Positions 10,158 through 19,381 are shown, counted from the stretch's first letter. The stretch is 64,000 nt of DNA from Candidatus Pseudobacter hemicellulosilyticus (GCA_029202545.1 CP119311.1:434001-498000); one strand, 5' to 3'. Numbers and translations are program-made. The notes: generated by a model not told the origin, from the sequence alone.

Positions 10158-11291
10158 TTACTGTTGGCCGCCCTCGTTACCGATGGCTGCCTGTCCGTTG
10201 GACCGCGGCTTGTTAAAGTCCGTGGAATGCGCGGGCCTTTGCAGATCCTGTAAATGGATATCGGGCCTGTTCACTTCACTCACACTATGGATATCCATCA
10301 GCAGCCTGGGATTCCGGCCGCCCATTACTTCGGCGGTGGTCTCTTTGGGCTGGATAGTTCCTTTATAATAATGGTTGGCGGAGATCACGGACTGACGGCT
10401 CACATTTGCAGGTCCGTCAATGATCCAGTCGCTCGTTTTCTTTTTCTCAAAACGGCATTCGTTACAGATCCAGTCCTCTACCTCACCCCACTGGTCCTTA
10501 CGGGCAGTAACGCGGTATACTTCATCACCACGGTACCAGAGGGTCACTTTGCCTTTGCACTTGCCGCATTCGCAATGGGCGTCCACGGGTTTCAGGAACC
10601 ATACACGGTTCTTGAAGCGGAAGGTTTTATCGGTCAGGGCGCCAACGGGACATACATCAATAACGTTACCGATGAAGTCGTTGTCGAGGGCTTTCTCAAT
10701 ATAGGTGGCAATCTCGGCATGATCGCCGCGGTCCAGTATGCCGTGTACCCTTTTATTGGTGAGCTGATCGGCAGTGAACACACAACGGTAGCAGAGGATG
10801 CAACGGGTCATGTGCAGCTGGATATAAGGTCCCAGGTCGTGCTTATGGAAGGTACGGCGGGCAAACTCATAGCGGGTGCCTTCCTTGCCGTGTTCATAGC
10901 TCAGGTCCTGCAGGTGGCACTCACCGGCCTGGTCGCACACGGGGCAGTCCAGCGGGTGATTGATGAGCAGGAACTCCACTACGCCGGCGCGGGCGTCAAT
11001 TACGCGCTCGCTGGTGATATTCTTCACCACCATGCCGTCCATGACGTTGGTACGGCAGCTGGCCACCAGTTTGGGCATGGGGCGCGGATCAGCTGTAGAG
11101 CCGGCGGCTACTTCCACCAGGCAGGTACGGCATTTACCGCCGCTGCCCTTGAGCTTGGAATAATAACACATAGCGGGGGGCGCCACATCTCCTCCAATCA
11201 TACGCGCTGCGTTCAGGATGGATGTACCCGGCTCCACCTCGATGGTGATATTATCGATCGTAACCTTGAATAATTTCTTTTCCTCAGCCAT
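10158..11291 (-). CDS. nuoG: NADH-quinone oxidoreductase subunit G, short form
   Basis: Iron-sulfur subunit of the NADH arm. The start at 11291 (MAEEKKLFKV) is preferred: the nine codons upstream of it (from 11318) do not resemble the family. An N-terminal [2Fe-2S] domain has Cys42, Cys54 and Cys57 plus a Cys near 70. It is followed by the NADH-dehydrogenase G His/Cys segment (HMTRCILCYRC) and a four-Cys segment with CECGKCKG and CNECR. Proteobacterial NuoG is about 900 residues with a molybdopterin-like domain. This protein has about 377 residues and lacks that domain. The stop is followed by normal intergenic DNA and then nuoH, so this is a natural short form, as known in Bacteroidota, and not a frameshift. 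Confidence 0.9.
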   Translation of the reverse strand: MAEEKKLFKVTIDNITIEVEPGTSILNAARMIGGDVAPPAMCYYSKLKGSGGKCRTCLVEVAAGSTADPRPMPKLVASCRTNVMDGMVVKNITSERVIDARAGVVEFLLINHPLDCPVCDQAGECHLQDLSYEHGKEGTRYEFARRTFHKHDLGPYIQLHMTRCILCYRCVFTADQLTNKRVHGILDRGDHAEIATYIEKALDNDFIGNVIDVCPVGALTDKTFRFKNRVWFLKPVDAHCECGKCKGKVTLWYRGDEVYRVTARKDQWGEVEDWICNECRFEKKKTSDWIIDGPANVSRQSVISANHYYKGTIQPKETTAEVMGGRNPRLLMDIHSVSEVNRPDIHLQDLQRPAHSTDFNKPRSNGQAAIGNEGGQQ

Positions 11292-11351
11292 AAAGTATAA
11301 TTGCACGCCCGGCCTCACTTTCGTTTACGCCCCGGCGTTATTTTGCTAAAA

Positions 11352-12725
11352 TCAGGCAGTGACCGGTACGGGCAGCGGGTCGGCATAATGGGCCAGACCA
11401 AAATTACGCTGCTGGCTTTCTACCGGGTTCTGCACGTGCCATTCAAACTCATCACGGAAGTGACGGATGGCCGCAGCTACAGGCCAGGCAGCCGCATCGC
11501 CCAGCGGGCAGATGGTATTGCCTTCAATCTTGCGCTGGATATCCCAGAGCAGGTCTATATCGCTCGACTTACCCGTTCCATGTTCAATATTCTTCAGGAT
11601 CTTCTCCATCCAGCCGGTGCCTTCCCGGCAGGGTGAGCACTGACCGCAGCTTTCATGGCGGTAGAAACGCGCCAGGCTCAGCGTATGACGCACCACGCAC
11701 TGGTCTTCGTCCAGCACAATGAAACCACCGCTACCCATCATGGTGCCGGTAGCAAAGCCACCGTCGGCCAGGCCTTCGTAGTTCATCATCCTGGATTCCC
11801 CCTTGGCTGTTTTCAGCAGCAGGTTGGCAGGCAGGATGGGTACGGAGCTACCGCCGGGGATACAGGCTTTCAGCCTTTTTCCGTTGGCAATGCCGCCGCA
11901 GTATTCGTCGCTGTAAATGAATTCTTCCACAGAGATGGTCATGTCAATCTCGTATACGCCGGGCTTGTTGATATTGCCGCAGGCGGAGATCAGTTTGGTA
12001 CCAGTGGATTTACCTACCCCGATCTTCACATATTCCTCACCACCCAGGTTGATGATGGGCACTACGGCAGCCAGGGTTTCCACGTTGTTGACCACGGTAG
12101 GACAATCCCAGAGCCCTTTTACGGCGGGGAAAGGCGGCTTGATGCGGGGGTTGCCGCGTTTGCCTTCCAGCGATTCCAATAGCGCTGTTTCCTCACCGCA
12201 GATATAAGCGCCGGCGCCGCGCTGCACATAGATCTGGCAGTCGAAGCCCGTGCCCAGGATATTCTTACCTAACCAGCCATTGGCATTGGCTTCGGCAATA
12301 GCCTGTTCCAGGATATCGGGGATCCAGGCGTATTCGCCACGGATATAGATATAAGTTCTGCTTGAACCCAGTGCATAAGAAGCCACTATCAGGCCTTCAA
12401 TCAGCAGGTGGGGGATAAATTCCATCAGGTAGCGGTCCTTGAAGGTGCCTGGCTCGGATTCATCCGCATTGCAGACGAGGTAACGGGGCACACCTTCGGG
12501 TTTGGCCAGGAAGCTCCATTTCATACCGGTAGGAAAACCGGCGCCGCCACGACCGCGTAGGCCGCTCTTCTTCACCTCTTCCGTCACCTGGTCGGGGCTC
12601 ATGGACTTCAGCGCTTTCTCCACACTGCGGTACCCGCCTTCACGGCGGTATACATCGTAGGTACGGATACCTTCTACATGCGCTTTTTCTAATAATAATT
12701 TTATACCCATGCTACTGTTATTCAA
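11352..12725 (-). CDS. nuoF: NADH-quinone oxidoreductase subunit F
   Basis: NADH- and FMN-binding subunit where electrons enter complex I. The glycine-rich nucleotide site GLRGRGGAGFPTGMKW is near residues 74-89, and GAGAYICGEETALLESLEG near 170 contributes to the FMN pocket. The [4Fe-4S] motif ESCGQCSPCREG is at about 355, with the fourth Cys in TICPLGDAAAWP. It has 457 residues, the usual length. MGIKLL, five codons into the frame, is an alternative start. It follows nuoE by 14 bp. Confidence 0.96.
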   Translation of the reverse strand: MNNSSMGIKLLLEKAHVEGIRTYDVYRREGGYRSVEKALKSMSPDQVTEEVKKSGLRGRGGAGFPTGMKWSFLAKPEGVPRYLVCNADESEPGTFKDRYLMEFIPHLLIEGLIVASYALGSSRTYIYIRGEYAWIPDILEQAIAEANANGWLGKNILGTGFDCQIYVQRGAGAYICGEETALLESLEGKRGNPRIKPPFPAVKGLWDCPTVVNNVETLAAVVPIINLGGEEYVKIGVGKSTGTKLISACGNINKPGVYEIDMTISVEEFIYSDEYCGGIANGKRLKACIPGGSSVPILPANLLLKTAKGESRMMNYEGLADGGFATGTMMGSGGFIVLDEDQCVVRHTLSLARFYRHESCGQCSPCREGTGWMEKILKNIEHGTGKSSDIDLLWDIQRKIEGNTICPLGDAAAWPVAAAIRHFRDEFEWHVQNPVESQQRNFGLAHYADPLPVPVTA

Positions 12726-12739
12726 ATTTTCAATGCAGA

Positions 12740-13234
12740 TCAGTTACCGGCTTCTACACGCAGCTCAGCAATGATCTGGTCAACTTTGTCCCTGGTCAGG
12801 TGTTCCCGGAAATGTTTACCCAGCTGCATCATTGGTGCATAACCGCAGGCGCCGAGGCACTCCACGGTCTTGAGGGTGAACAGTCCGTCGGGGGTGGTTT
12901 CACCTACGCCAATACCCAGCTTGTGTTTGATATAGTCAATGATATCATCACTGCCTTGTATCATGCAGGGGCCGGTCTGGCATACCTCAAATACGTATTT
13001 TCCTACAGGCTTGAGGTTGTACATGCTGTAGAAGGTGGCTACCTCATACACTTCAATGGGCTCCAGCTTCAGCAGGCCGGCCACATAGTCCATTGTTTCG
13101 GCGCTCAGCCAGCCACCGAAGCTTTCCTGGGCCAGGTGCAGTACGGGGATCAGGGCGCTCTTCTGCTTCCCTTCCGGGTAGCGGTCGATGATCTCCTGTA
13201 CCTTTTGTAATTTATCGTCTGAAAACTTCACCAT
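12740..13234 (-). CDS. nuoE: NADH-quinone oxidoreductase subunit E
   Basis: Thioredoxin-like [2Fe-2S] subunit (cluster N1a) that pairs with NuoF. All four ligands are visible: Cys85 and Cys90 in VCQTGPCM, Cys126 and Cys130 in CLGACGYAP. It has 164 residues, the normal size. It lies 14 bp after nuoD and 14 bp before nuoF. Confidence 0.96.
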   Translation of the reverse strand: MVKFSDDKLQKVQEIIDRYPEGKQKSALIPVLHLAQESFGGWLSAETMDYVAGLLKLEPIEVYEVATFYSMYNLKPVGKYVFEVCQTGPCMIQGSDDIIDYIKHKLGIGVGETTPDGLFTLKTVECLGACGYAPMMQLGKHFREHLTRDKVDQIIAELRVEAGN

Positions 13235-13248
13235 AATAATTATATACT

Positions 13249-14484
13249 TTAAGCGTCCATTTCTCCTGCAATCAGGTTGAGGGAGCTCATCACGATCACT
13301 GCGTCACTGAGCATGGCCCCGTTTGTCATTTCGGAAAATGCCTGATAGTAAATAAAGCATGGCCTGCGGAAATGCAGCCTGTACGGCGCCCGTGAGCCAT
13401 CGCTGATGAGGTAGAAACCCAGTTCACCATTACCCCCTTCTACCGGGAAGTATACTTCTCCTTTCGGGATATCGATCTCACCCATGATGATCTTGAAATG
13501 CCAGATCAGGGCTTCCATCTTAGTGTATACATCCTTTTTCTCGGGCAGGTAATACTCGGGCACATCGGCATGGAAGATCTTTGCTTCCGCACCGGTGAAC
13601 GCTTTTACTTTGGCGTATGCCTGCTCAATGATCCGGAGGGATTGCCACATCTCATTGCTACGGACCAGGAAACGGTCATAGCAATCTCCGGTAGAACCTA
13701 CCGGTATTTCGAAATCAAACTCATCGTAGCTGGAATAGGGCGTATGTACGCGCACATCATAATCCACACCGGCGGCGCGGAGGTTTGGACCGGTGAAGCC
13801 GTAGTTCAGTGCGCGGTCTGCACTGATGGGGCCTGCGCCGATACAACGCTCCATGAAGATGCGGTTGCGGGTGAGCAGGTTCTCCAGCTCTTTCAGCGCA
13901 GCGGGGTACTCAGCCAGGAACTTCTCCAACTTCTGGAAAGCTACAGGCGTCCAGTCCCTTTCAAAGCCGCCGATCCTGCCTACGTTGGTGGTGAGGCGGG
14001 AGCCGCATACTTCTTCATAGATCTCATAGATCAGCTCACGGTATTTCATCACGTAGAGGAAGCCAGTGAAAGCACCTGCATCCACCCCCATAACGGAGTT
14101 ACAGATCAGGTGGTCGGCAATGCGCGCCAGCTCCATGATGATGATCCGGAGATAGTCCACACGTTTGGGGGTCTGTACACCCAGCAATTTCTCACAGGTG
14201 AGGTGCCAGCCCATATTATTGATGGGAGAAGAACAATAGTTCAGCCGGTCGGTCAGCGGCGTGATCTGGTACAGTGGCCGGCGCTCAGCGATCTTTTCAA
14301 AAGCGCGGTGGATATAACCTACCGTTTGCTCGGAGGAAACGATGCGCTCACCATCCAGCTCCAGGATATTCTGGAATACCCCGTGGGTAGCCGGGTGGGT
14401 AGGCCCCAGGTTAAGCGTGGTGGTCGTTTTCTCAATGGAACCTTCCGGTAATTTAATGTTCTTATGTTGTAATACGTCGGACAT
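13249..14484 (-). CDS. nuoD: NADH-quinone oxidoreductase subunit D
   Basis: The 49-kDa-type subunit that forms the quinone-binding pocket with NuoB. It is related to the large subunit of [NiFe] hydrogenases but has no metal ligands. It has 411 residues with the signature LGPTHPATHGVFQ near the N-terminus, EKIAERRPLYQ, and GDCYDRFLVRSNEM around 285. It is separate from nuoC, unlike the fused NuoCD of enterobacteria. It starts 24 bp after nuoC. Confidence 0.96.
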   Translation of the reverse strand: MSDVLQHKNIKLPEGSIEKTTTTLNLGPTHPATHGVFQNILELDGERIVSSEQTVGYIHRAFEKIAERRPLYQITPLTDRLNYCSSPINNMGWHLTCEKLLGVQTPKRVDYLRIIIMELARIADHLICNSVMGVDAGAFTGFLYVMKYRELIYEIYEEVCGSRLTTNVGRIGGFERDWTPVAFQKLEKFLAEYPAALKELENLLTRNRIFMERCIGAGPISADRALNYGFTGPNLRAAGVDYDVRVHTPYSSYDEFDFEIPVGSTGDCYDRFLVRSNEMWQSLRIIEQAYAKVKAFTGAEAKIFHADVPEYYLPEKKDVYTKMEALIWHFKIIMGEIDIPKGEVYFPVEGGNGELGFYLISDGSRAPYRLHFRRPCFIYYQAFSEMTNGAMLSDAVIVMSSLNLIAGEMDA

Positions 14485-14508
14485 AGTATATGCTATTGAA
14501 AGTTACGC

Positions 14509-15015
14509 TCATCCCCTGCCAAACATCTCATCGTCCTTGTCGATCCTTGTCTGGTCTTCCAGCGGATATTCCTTCCGCATGGGGAAATAATCCATTTCAT
14601 CCACGTTCAGGATACGGCGCAGGTTGGGATGGCCTACGAAGTTCACGCCAAAGAAGTCATAAGTTTCCCTTTCCATCCAGTTGGCGCCGGAGAACAGCGC
14701 GGTAGCGCTGAACACATCGGGCTGCCGGATATCCGTGAAGACCTTCATCCTGATGCGGACATTGTCCACCAGGTTATGAAGATGGTACACCACGGCCAGC
14801 TCACGGCCTTTGTCATCGGGATAATGAATGGCCTGCAGGTCGGTCAGAAAACGAAATTGCAGCGCCTCATCATCAAAGAGGAACTGCAATGTCTTTAAAT
14901 TCATTTCTTTGGGTACCTCAAAAGTGAGCATACCGTATGGCTCTTCAAAATTGCTGACCTGGTCGCCGAATTTTTCCGTGAGCCGCTGTTTAATAGTATC
15001 GTAGTTAAGAGACAT
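14509..15015 (-). CDS. nuoC: NADH-quinone oxidoreductase subunit C
   Basis: The 30-kDa-type subunit of the peripheral arm of complex I. It has 168 residues. The signature region REThe family pattern ERETYDFFGVNFVGHPNLRR and the end YPLEDQTRIDKDDEM are typical. It has no cofactor and serves assembly and structure together with NuoD. It starts 12 bp after the nuoB stop. Confidence 0.95.
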   Translation of the reverse strand: MSLNYDTIKQRLTEKFGDQVSNFEEPYGMLTFEVPKEMNLKTLQFLFDDEALQFRFLTDLQAIHYPDDKGRELAVVYHLHNLVDNVRIRMKVFTDIRQPDVFSATALFSGANWMERETYDFFGVNFVGHPNLRRILNVDEMDYFPMRKEYPLEDQTRIDKDDEMFGRG

Positions 15016-15027
15016 GGATTTCGTTTG

Positions 15028-15606
15028 TTATTGAATACCGTAACTATCCATCAGGCTTTTGTATTTCTCACTATTCCTTCTGCGCAGGCTTTCATTCCCT
15101 ATCAGGTCCTGGATCCGCAGGATGCCATCGATCACTGCTTCAGGGCGGGGCGGGCAACCGGGGATATAAACATCCACCGGGATGATCTGGTCAATGCCCT
15201 GGAGTACGCTGTAGGTGTCAAACACGCCGCCACTGGAAGCGCAGGCGCCCATAGCCAGTACCCAGCGGGGTTCTGCCATCTGGAGGTATACCTGTTTCAC
15301 GATGGGGCCCATTTTCTTGGCAATAGTACCCATGACCATCATCAGGTCGCACTGACGGGGGGTGAAACCCAGCCTTTCAGCACCAAAACGTCCCAGGTCA
15401 TAGGAGGCGGCCATGGTGGCCATAAATTCAATACCGCAGCAGGAAGTGGCAAAAGGCAGGGGCCAGATAGAGTTTTTGCGGGCGAGACCTACCACCTGGT
15501 CCAGTTTGGTGGTAAAAAATCCCTCACCGTTGTACCCTTCGGGGCCTTCTTTCACCAGTTTCACATCTGTCTGACCGTAAATATTATATTGAACAGGACG
15601 AGCCAT
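15028..15606 (-). CDS. nuoB: NADH-quinone oxidoreductase subunit B
   Basis: Carries cluster N2, the last [4Fe-4S] centre before quinone. The ligands are visible: adjacent Cys56-Cys57 in ATSCCGIEFMA, Cys122 in MGACASSGG and Cys151 in PGCPPRPEA. It has 192 residues. It is separated from nuoA by 165 bp, the largest gap in the operon. That gap holds only a weak stem-loop. Confidence 0.97.
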   Translation of the reverse strand: MARPVQYNIYGQTDVKLVKEGPEGYNGEGFFTTKLDQVVGLARKNSIWPLPFATSCCGIEFMATMAASYDLGRFGAERLGFTPRQCDLMMVMGTIAKKMGPIVKQVYLQMAEPRWVLAMGACASSGGVFDTYSVLQGIDQIIPVDVYIPGCPPRPEAVIDGILRIQDLIGNESLRRRNSEKYKSLMDSYGIQ

Positions 15607-15721
15607 AGCTGATTATTTGAAATTTAATGATTTGAGATTCCGGGAACTTCCCTTGCTAACAATCATGATAAGCAAAGGTTATTCCTGCGGGATTCAAATA
15701 CGCTCATTTTTCTCTGCAGCA

Positions 15722-15744
15722 GGCAATCGTTTTGGCGGATTGCC
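15722..15744. other. Weak stem-loop in the nuoA-nuoB gap
   Basis: GGCAATC and GATTGCC form a 7-bp stem around a 9-base loop. It lies in the only sizeable gap inside the operon (15607-15771). It has no T-tract, so it is not a standard terminator. It may be a processing or attenuation site, or chance. Confidence 0.3.
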
Positions 15745-15771
15745 GCATGGGCAAGGACCCAGGTTATATGG

Positions 15772-16179
15772 TTAATCTTCCCATTTAAGGGCCTCTTTCT
15801 TCATTATGTAGATGAAGCCGCAAAGGAAGAAGCTAACAAACATCAGTACAGCCCAAAATCCCTCCCATCCCAGTGCCCTGAAATTCACGGCATAAGGGTA
15901 GAAGAAGATCACTTCCACATCAAGCAGCACAAAGAGGATGGCTACCAGGAAATACTTGATGGCAATGGGTTGGCGGGCATCACCATGGCTTTTGATACCA
16001 CTCGTAAAGTTTTCCAGCTTATCGGCGGTAGCGCGTTTGGGACCTAATAGATGAGTAACAGCCATGATAAGGCCCAGTAAACCGAGAGCGATAATCAATT
16101 GAATACCGACAGCGAAGTACCAGTAGGAGTTGTCAGGATTGTGGGCAACGGTGGAGGCCTGTAACAGGTAAAAGTTCAT
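15772..16179 (-). CDS. nuoA: NADH-quinone oxidoreductase subunit A
   Basis: Small membrane subunit of complex I with three helices, and first gene of the nuo operon. The start at 16179 (MNFYLLQAST) is chosen: the frame stays open to 16218, but those codons overlap the predicted promoter. The conserved loop SGIKSHGDARQPIAIKYF and the acidic helix LFVLLDVEVIFFYPYAV match the family. About 135 residues. Confidence 0.95.
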   Translation of the reverse strand: MNFYLLQASTVAHNPDNSYWYFAVGIQLIIALGLLGLIMAVTHLLGPKRATADKLENFTSGIKSHGDARQPIAIKYFLVAILFVLLDVEVIFFYPYAVNFRALGWEGFWAVLMFVSFFLCGFIYIMKKEALKWED

Positions 16180-16198
16180 AACCCGTTTTATTTGTCGG

Positions 16199-16229
16199 CA
16201 AAAATAAGGTAGCAACACGCATTTTCCAA
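16199..16229 (-). promoter_or_regulatory. Promoter of the nuo operon
   Basis: Read on the minus strand, TTG (16229-16227) is followed after 20 bases by TATTTTTG (16206-16199). This fits the Bacteroidota housekeeping consensus TTG-N19/20-TAnnTTTG. The start of transcription would be about 13 bases before the nuoA ATG. It lies just downstream of the terminator of the preceding TPR gene, so the nuo genes form their own transcription unit. Confidence 0.7.
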
Positions 16230-16248
16230 TTGGAATGTTCGAAATCAG

Positions 16249-16289
16249 GAAAATAAAAAAATTCCCTGTCGCGTAAGCGGCAGGGAATT
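16249..16289 (-). terminator. Rho-independent terminator after the TPR gene
   Basis: AATTCCCTGTCGC pairs with GCGGCAGGGAATT (one G-U pair) around a GTAA tetraloop. On the minus strand it is followed by a T-rich tract (TTTTTTATTTT). It ends the TPR/PstS-like transcript and insulates the nuo promoter. Confidence 0.88.
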
Positions 16290-16326
16290 GTCCGATATAA
16301 ATAGCTTGATGACGGGAACAGCCGGT

Positions 16327-18030
16327 TTACCTGGCTCCGGCCCCCTGGGCAGCACCGGTTGATGTTGTGCTGCTGGTGGTACGGGGTCTGGCTGGTTGGG
16401 CTGCTGGTTTCTGATTGGCCTTTTCCAGGATGCCTTTGATGCGGATAGCATCGGCATTGGCAGGGTCAGTTTCCAGTACTTTATTCACGTATTCGATGGC
16501 TGTGGGCCTGTCATTTTTAATGTCATTATAATACTGTACCAGGAAGAAATAAGAGGAGATGATCTGTGCTTTGAACTTAACAGAGTCAATCTGCTTGGCT
16601 TTTTCCGCCAGGATTTTGTAGGCTTCCACTGCAAGACCATTGGTGTTGACGGAGTCATCCATGGCCTGCTTGGTACGGGCGCACCAGAGGTAACCATAGA
16701 TCTGATCAGGGTATTGCGTCTGGTACAAATTGCAGAAGATGCTGTCAGCCGTGGGATAGTTGGCGGCCTGGTAGTTGGCCATGCCCCAGTTGTACAGGTC
16801 AGTCTGGGAAGGGGCGGGTTTCAGGCCATAGGCTACACCCAGCCAGTTGGCTTCCTGCTTGCGGTCGCCCAGTTTTTTAGCCAGGGCGGCAGCCATGTTG
16901 ATATAGTTCACTTTGTTGTCTATGGCGGTGTCCTTGTTGACAGCCTGCTGATAGCTGGCGAATGCTTCCGTCTCGCCGCCGGGGATCTTGGTATTGATCT
17001 TGGCCAGCTCCAGGTAGTCGGCAGGCAGGATATCATCCGGATCAGCCTTGCTCAGGAAGCTCTGCATGGCCGCTTTGGCGGAAGGAGCATCACCCAGGGT
17101 ATCGGAGGTATAGGCAATCATCCGGTACATACGGGGTGTTACATTGGCGCCATACTGGTCAATCAGCTGCTGGGCCTTGGCCTTGGCTCCGGTAAAGTCG
17201 CCCTTGGCATAGGTAAAGTCCGTTTTCAGGTATTCCACAGAAGGACCGGGATCTGCATTGGCAGCATACTGGTCCAGGTATTGGGAAGCTTTGTTCACGT
17301 CCCGGAAGTACCAGTAGTAGAACAGCTCATAGATAGCGGGGGTATAAGCTGCATCTGCCTGAACTGCTTCTTCAAAAGCGGGCAGGAAATAATCCGGGTT
17401 ATTCTGGGTCAGGTAAACTTTGCCGGTCTTGTATTTGGGAGCGGCCAGTTTATCGTCCAGGCCACTGGCCTTGGTATAAGATAATACGGCATTACCACCA
17501 TCGGCCAGCTTACGGTAAGCATCACCCATGATCAGGTAAGTTTCCGGGTCTTTGAAGTTCTTGACCTGGGTAGCCAGGTTCAGCTTTTCGATGGCGTAGG
17601 TAGCGTCCCCGGGTTTGGCCGTTACGTTAGCGCGACCAACCGCGTTGAGCACATCCACATCCTTTCCTTTGGTGGAAGTGATGGCCATTTCAAAACGCTG
17701 ACGGGCGTCATTGGCCTTGCCTTCCATCAGCTCTATCTGACCCATGCCCACAATCACCAGCGGGGCATTGCCGTTCTGTTGTAATAATTTTTGGTAGAGG
17801 TTTTTGGCTCCCACAGAATCTTTCTGCGCCAGCAAGGTCTGACCAAGCCAGTAAACAGCCTCAATGTTATTGGGATTAGCCGACAACACCTTTTCAAACA
17901 CCTCTTTTGCACTGTTGTAGCGCTCGTAATAATAAAACTTTCTGCCCTCTTCCACTTTCTGGGCAAAAAGGATGTTGCCCCCCATGACAACCGCTACTAA
18001 TAAACATAATGATCGTTTCATCATTGTCAC
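16327..18030 (-). CDS. Tetratricopeptide repeat protein, exported
   Basis: A 567-residue protein with an N-terminal signal peptide (cleavage likely after LFAQ, about residue 24) followed by helical TPR-type repeats across most of its length, for example AKEVFEKVLSANPNNIEAVY and AIEYVNKVLETDPANADAI. It ends in a Pro/Ala/Ser/Thr-rich tail (about 538-567). Periplasmic TPR proteins act as scaffolds. It lies 43 bp after the PstS-like gene in the same direction. In many Bacteroidota a TPR protein, a PstS-like lipoprotein and ExbB/ExbD/TonB genes stand together, but no energiser genes are seen here. The initiator could also be Met3 or Met4. Confidence 0.85.
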   Translation of the reverse strand: MTMMKRSLCLLVAVVMGGNILFAQKVEEGRKFYYYERYNSAKEVFEKVLSANPNNIEAVYWLGQTLLAQKDSVGAKNLYQKLLQQNGNAPLVIVGMGQIELMEGKANDARQRFEMAITSTKGKDVDVLNAVGRANVTAKPGDATYAIEKLNLATQVKNFKDPETYLIMGDAYRKLADGGNAVLSYTKASGLDDKLAAPKYKTGKVYLTQNNPDYFLPAFEEAVQADAAYTPAIYELFYYWYFRDVNKASQYLDQYAANADPGPSVEYLKTDFTYAKGDFTGAKAKAQQLIDQYGANVTPRMYRMIAYTSDTLGDAPSAKAAMQSFLSKADPDDILPADYLELAKINTKIPGGETEAFASYQQAVNKDTAIDNKVNYINMAAALAKKLGDRKQEANWLGVAYGLKPAPSQTDLYNWGMANYQAANYPTADSIFCNLYQTQYPDQIYGYLWCARTKQAMDDSVNTNGLAVEAYKILAEKAKQIDSVKFKAQIISSYFFLVQYYNDIKNDRPTAIEYVNKVLETDPANADAIRIKGILEKANQKPAAQPARPRTTSSTTSTGAAQGAGAR

Positions 18031-18073
18031 TTGCTGTTTTTAGAGTTTTTAAATTGAAAGGTTCCTCTATGTT

Positions 18074-19009
18074 TTATTCAGAGATCTGCATTGGTCTCAC
18101 CTCAAAATTCATCCTTATGGGAAACAGATAAGCTCTTGAAAAGATCATCTGTCCTTTTTCATTGATGAGAAAATTGGTGAATCCGTTTCCTAAACCGTTA
18201 TAATTTTCTTTTAAAATATAGTACAGGGGCCTGATCATAGGGTACCTGCGGGTTGCGATATTATACTGTACCGGATCTACATACGTACCGTTGCAGCCGT
18301 TACATTCAATTTTTGCAATTTTAACTTTTTCCAGGAAGCTTAATTGCGTGGAATCATCTCTATTGCCTATCCAGCTAACACCTACCAGGCCAATGGCATC
18401 GGTGTTCTTAGATACGTAATCAATCACTCCTTCCGTGCTGTTGGCCGCCACCACATTTTTCCCGATAGGGTTACCGCGGAGCATGGAATCAACCACATAA
18501 CGCACGGTGCTGGTGGCTGTAGTGCCATCCAGCAGCACTTTGTATTTGTAGTTGCTGATCCCGCGCACCATGGAGCGGATATCCTGCATGGTAAAGAGCG
18601 AGTCTTTTGTTTTATCGTTCACCACCACGGCAATGGCATCCAGCGCCATGGGTGCAAAAGATGGTTTAAAAGACAATTTGGCCGAGAGGCCTTTCACCTC
18701 CTGGTCCGTTAATCCCCGGGTAACGATCACCATGCGGACACTGTCATTGTCCAGGTCCCGCAGGCAGTCTGCTTCCGGTTTATAATCCACCAGAATTTTG
18801 GCGTTGGGCCGCTGGGACTCAAACACCTGTATCTGGGAGTCGATCACTGGTTTGAATGATTCATCTGCACTGATACGGATAGTGCCGGAAGTAGTGGTTT
18901 CCCTCCCTTCCTGCGTACCTCCTCCACAACTGCTCAATAAAATGGTGCCAGATATTCCGATCGTACAGACCAATTTTAAACAAGACCCGAAGAACCGATA
19001 CTTTTTCAT
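18074..19009 (-). CDS. PstS-like phosphate/anion-binding lipoprotein
   Basis: A 311-residue protein with a lipoprotein signal (ILLSSCGGG, lipid Cys near residue 28). Its fold is that of PstS-family substrate-binding proteins: TIRISADESFKPVIDSQIQVF at the start, TRGLTDQEVKGL, and ISNYKYKVLLDGTTATSTVRYV in the middle. PstS proteins bind phosphate for PstCAB, but no pst permease or ATPase is in the window. It is more likely a stand-alone member of the kind found near TonB/ExbD genes. It is cotranscribed with the TPR gene. Ligand not determined. Confidence 0.82.
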   Translation of the reverse strand: MKKYRFFGSCLKLVCTIGISGTILLSSCGGGTQEGRETTTSGTIRISADESFKPVIDSQIQVFESQRPNAKILVDYKPEADCLRDLDNDSVRMVIVTRGLTDQEVKGLSAKLSFKPSFAPMALDAIAVVVNDKTKDSLFTMQDIRSMVRGISNYKYKVLLDGTTATSTVRYVVDSMLRGNPIGKNVVAANSTEGVIDYVSKNTDAIGLVGVSWIGNRDDSTQLSFLEKVKIAKIECNGCNGTYVDPVQYNIATRRYPMIRPLYYILKENYNGLGNGFTNFLINEKGQMIFSRAYLFPIRMNFEVRPMQISE

Positions 19010-19132
19010 CTGCTGATAGAGATTAACCGCCTGGCTATAAGACCCATGCGAAAATTCCTGTACGGGTTTCCGCGGCGGACGCTGTAATAAAGTTGAACGA
19101 TCAGATAAGGATTATTGGAAATCATCTATGTC

Positions 19133-19381
19133 CTATTGGAAATAATTCTTTCTCGCTCCTCTGTAAATCCTGAATCCTCCATATAAAAGACATAAACCAC
19201 CAAATATGTAGGAAAAAGGCGGTGAAGGGAAATCAATATTCGTACCTAAATGGTCCTTCAATGCAATAAAACCACCCACCACCAGATAAATGATACCCAT
19301 TCCAATGTCCATTAAGGCGCGTCTGTTGGAGTAAGCCTGCATTCTGTTATCCTTCATTTTGTCTTCAAAATCTGTAGCCAT
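19133..19381 (-). CDS. Small two-helix membrane protein of unknown function
   Basis: The start at 19381 (MATDFEDKMKDNRMQ) gives 82 residues. The frame is open to 19432, but the extra 17 residues look unrelated. It shows a charged N-terminus, RRALMDIGMGIIYLVVGGFIAL as the first membrane segment and FSYIFGGLCLLYGGFRIYRG as the second. No known domain is recognised. It lies 123 bp upstream of the PstS-like gene in the same direction and may belong to that unit. Confidence 0.65.
   Translation of the reverse strand: MATDFEDKMKDNRMQAYSNRRALMDIGMGIIYLVVGGFIALKDHLGTNIDFPSPPFSYIFGGLCLLYGGFRIYRGARKNYFQ

Noticed and set aside
10254..11273. 339-codon plus-strand open frame opposite nuoG
   Set aside because: nuoG has all its cysteine motifs; the opposite frame shows no recognisable domain.
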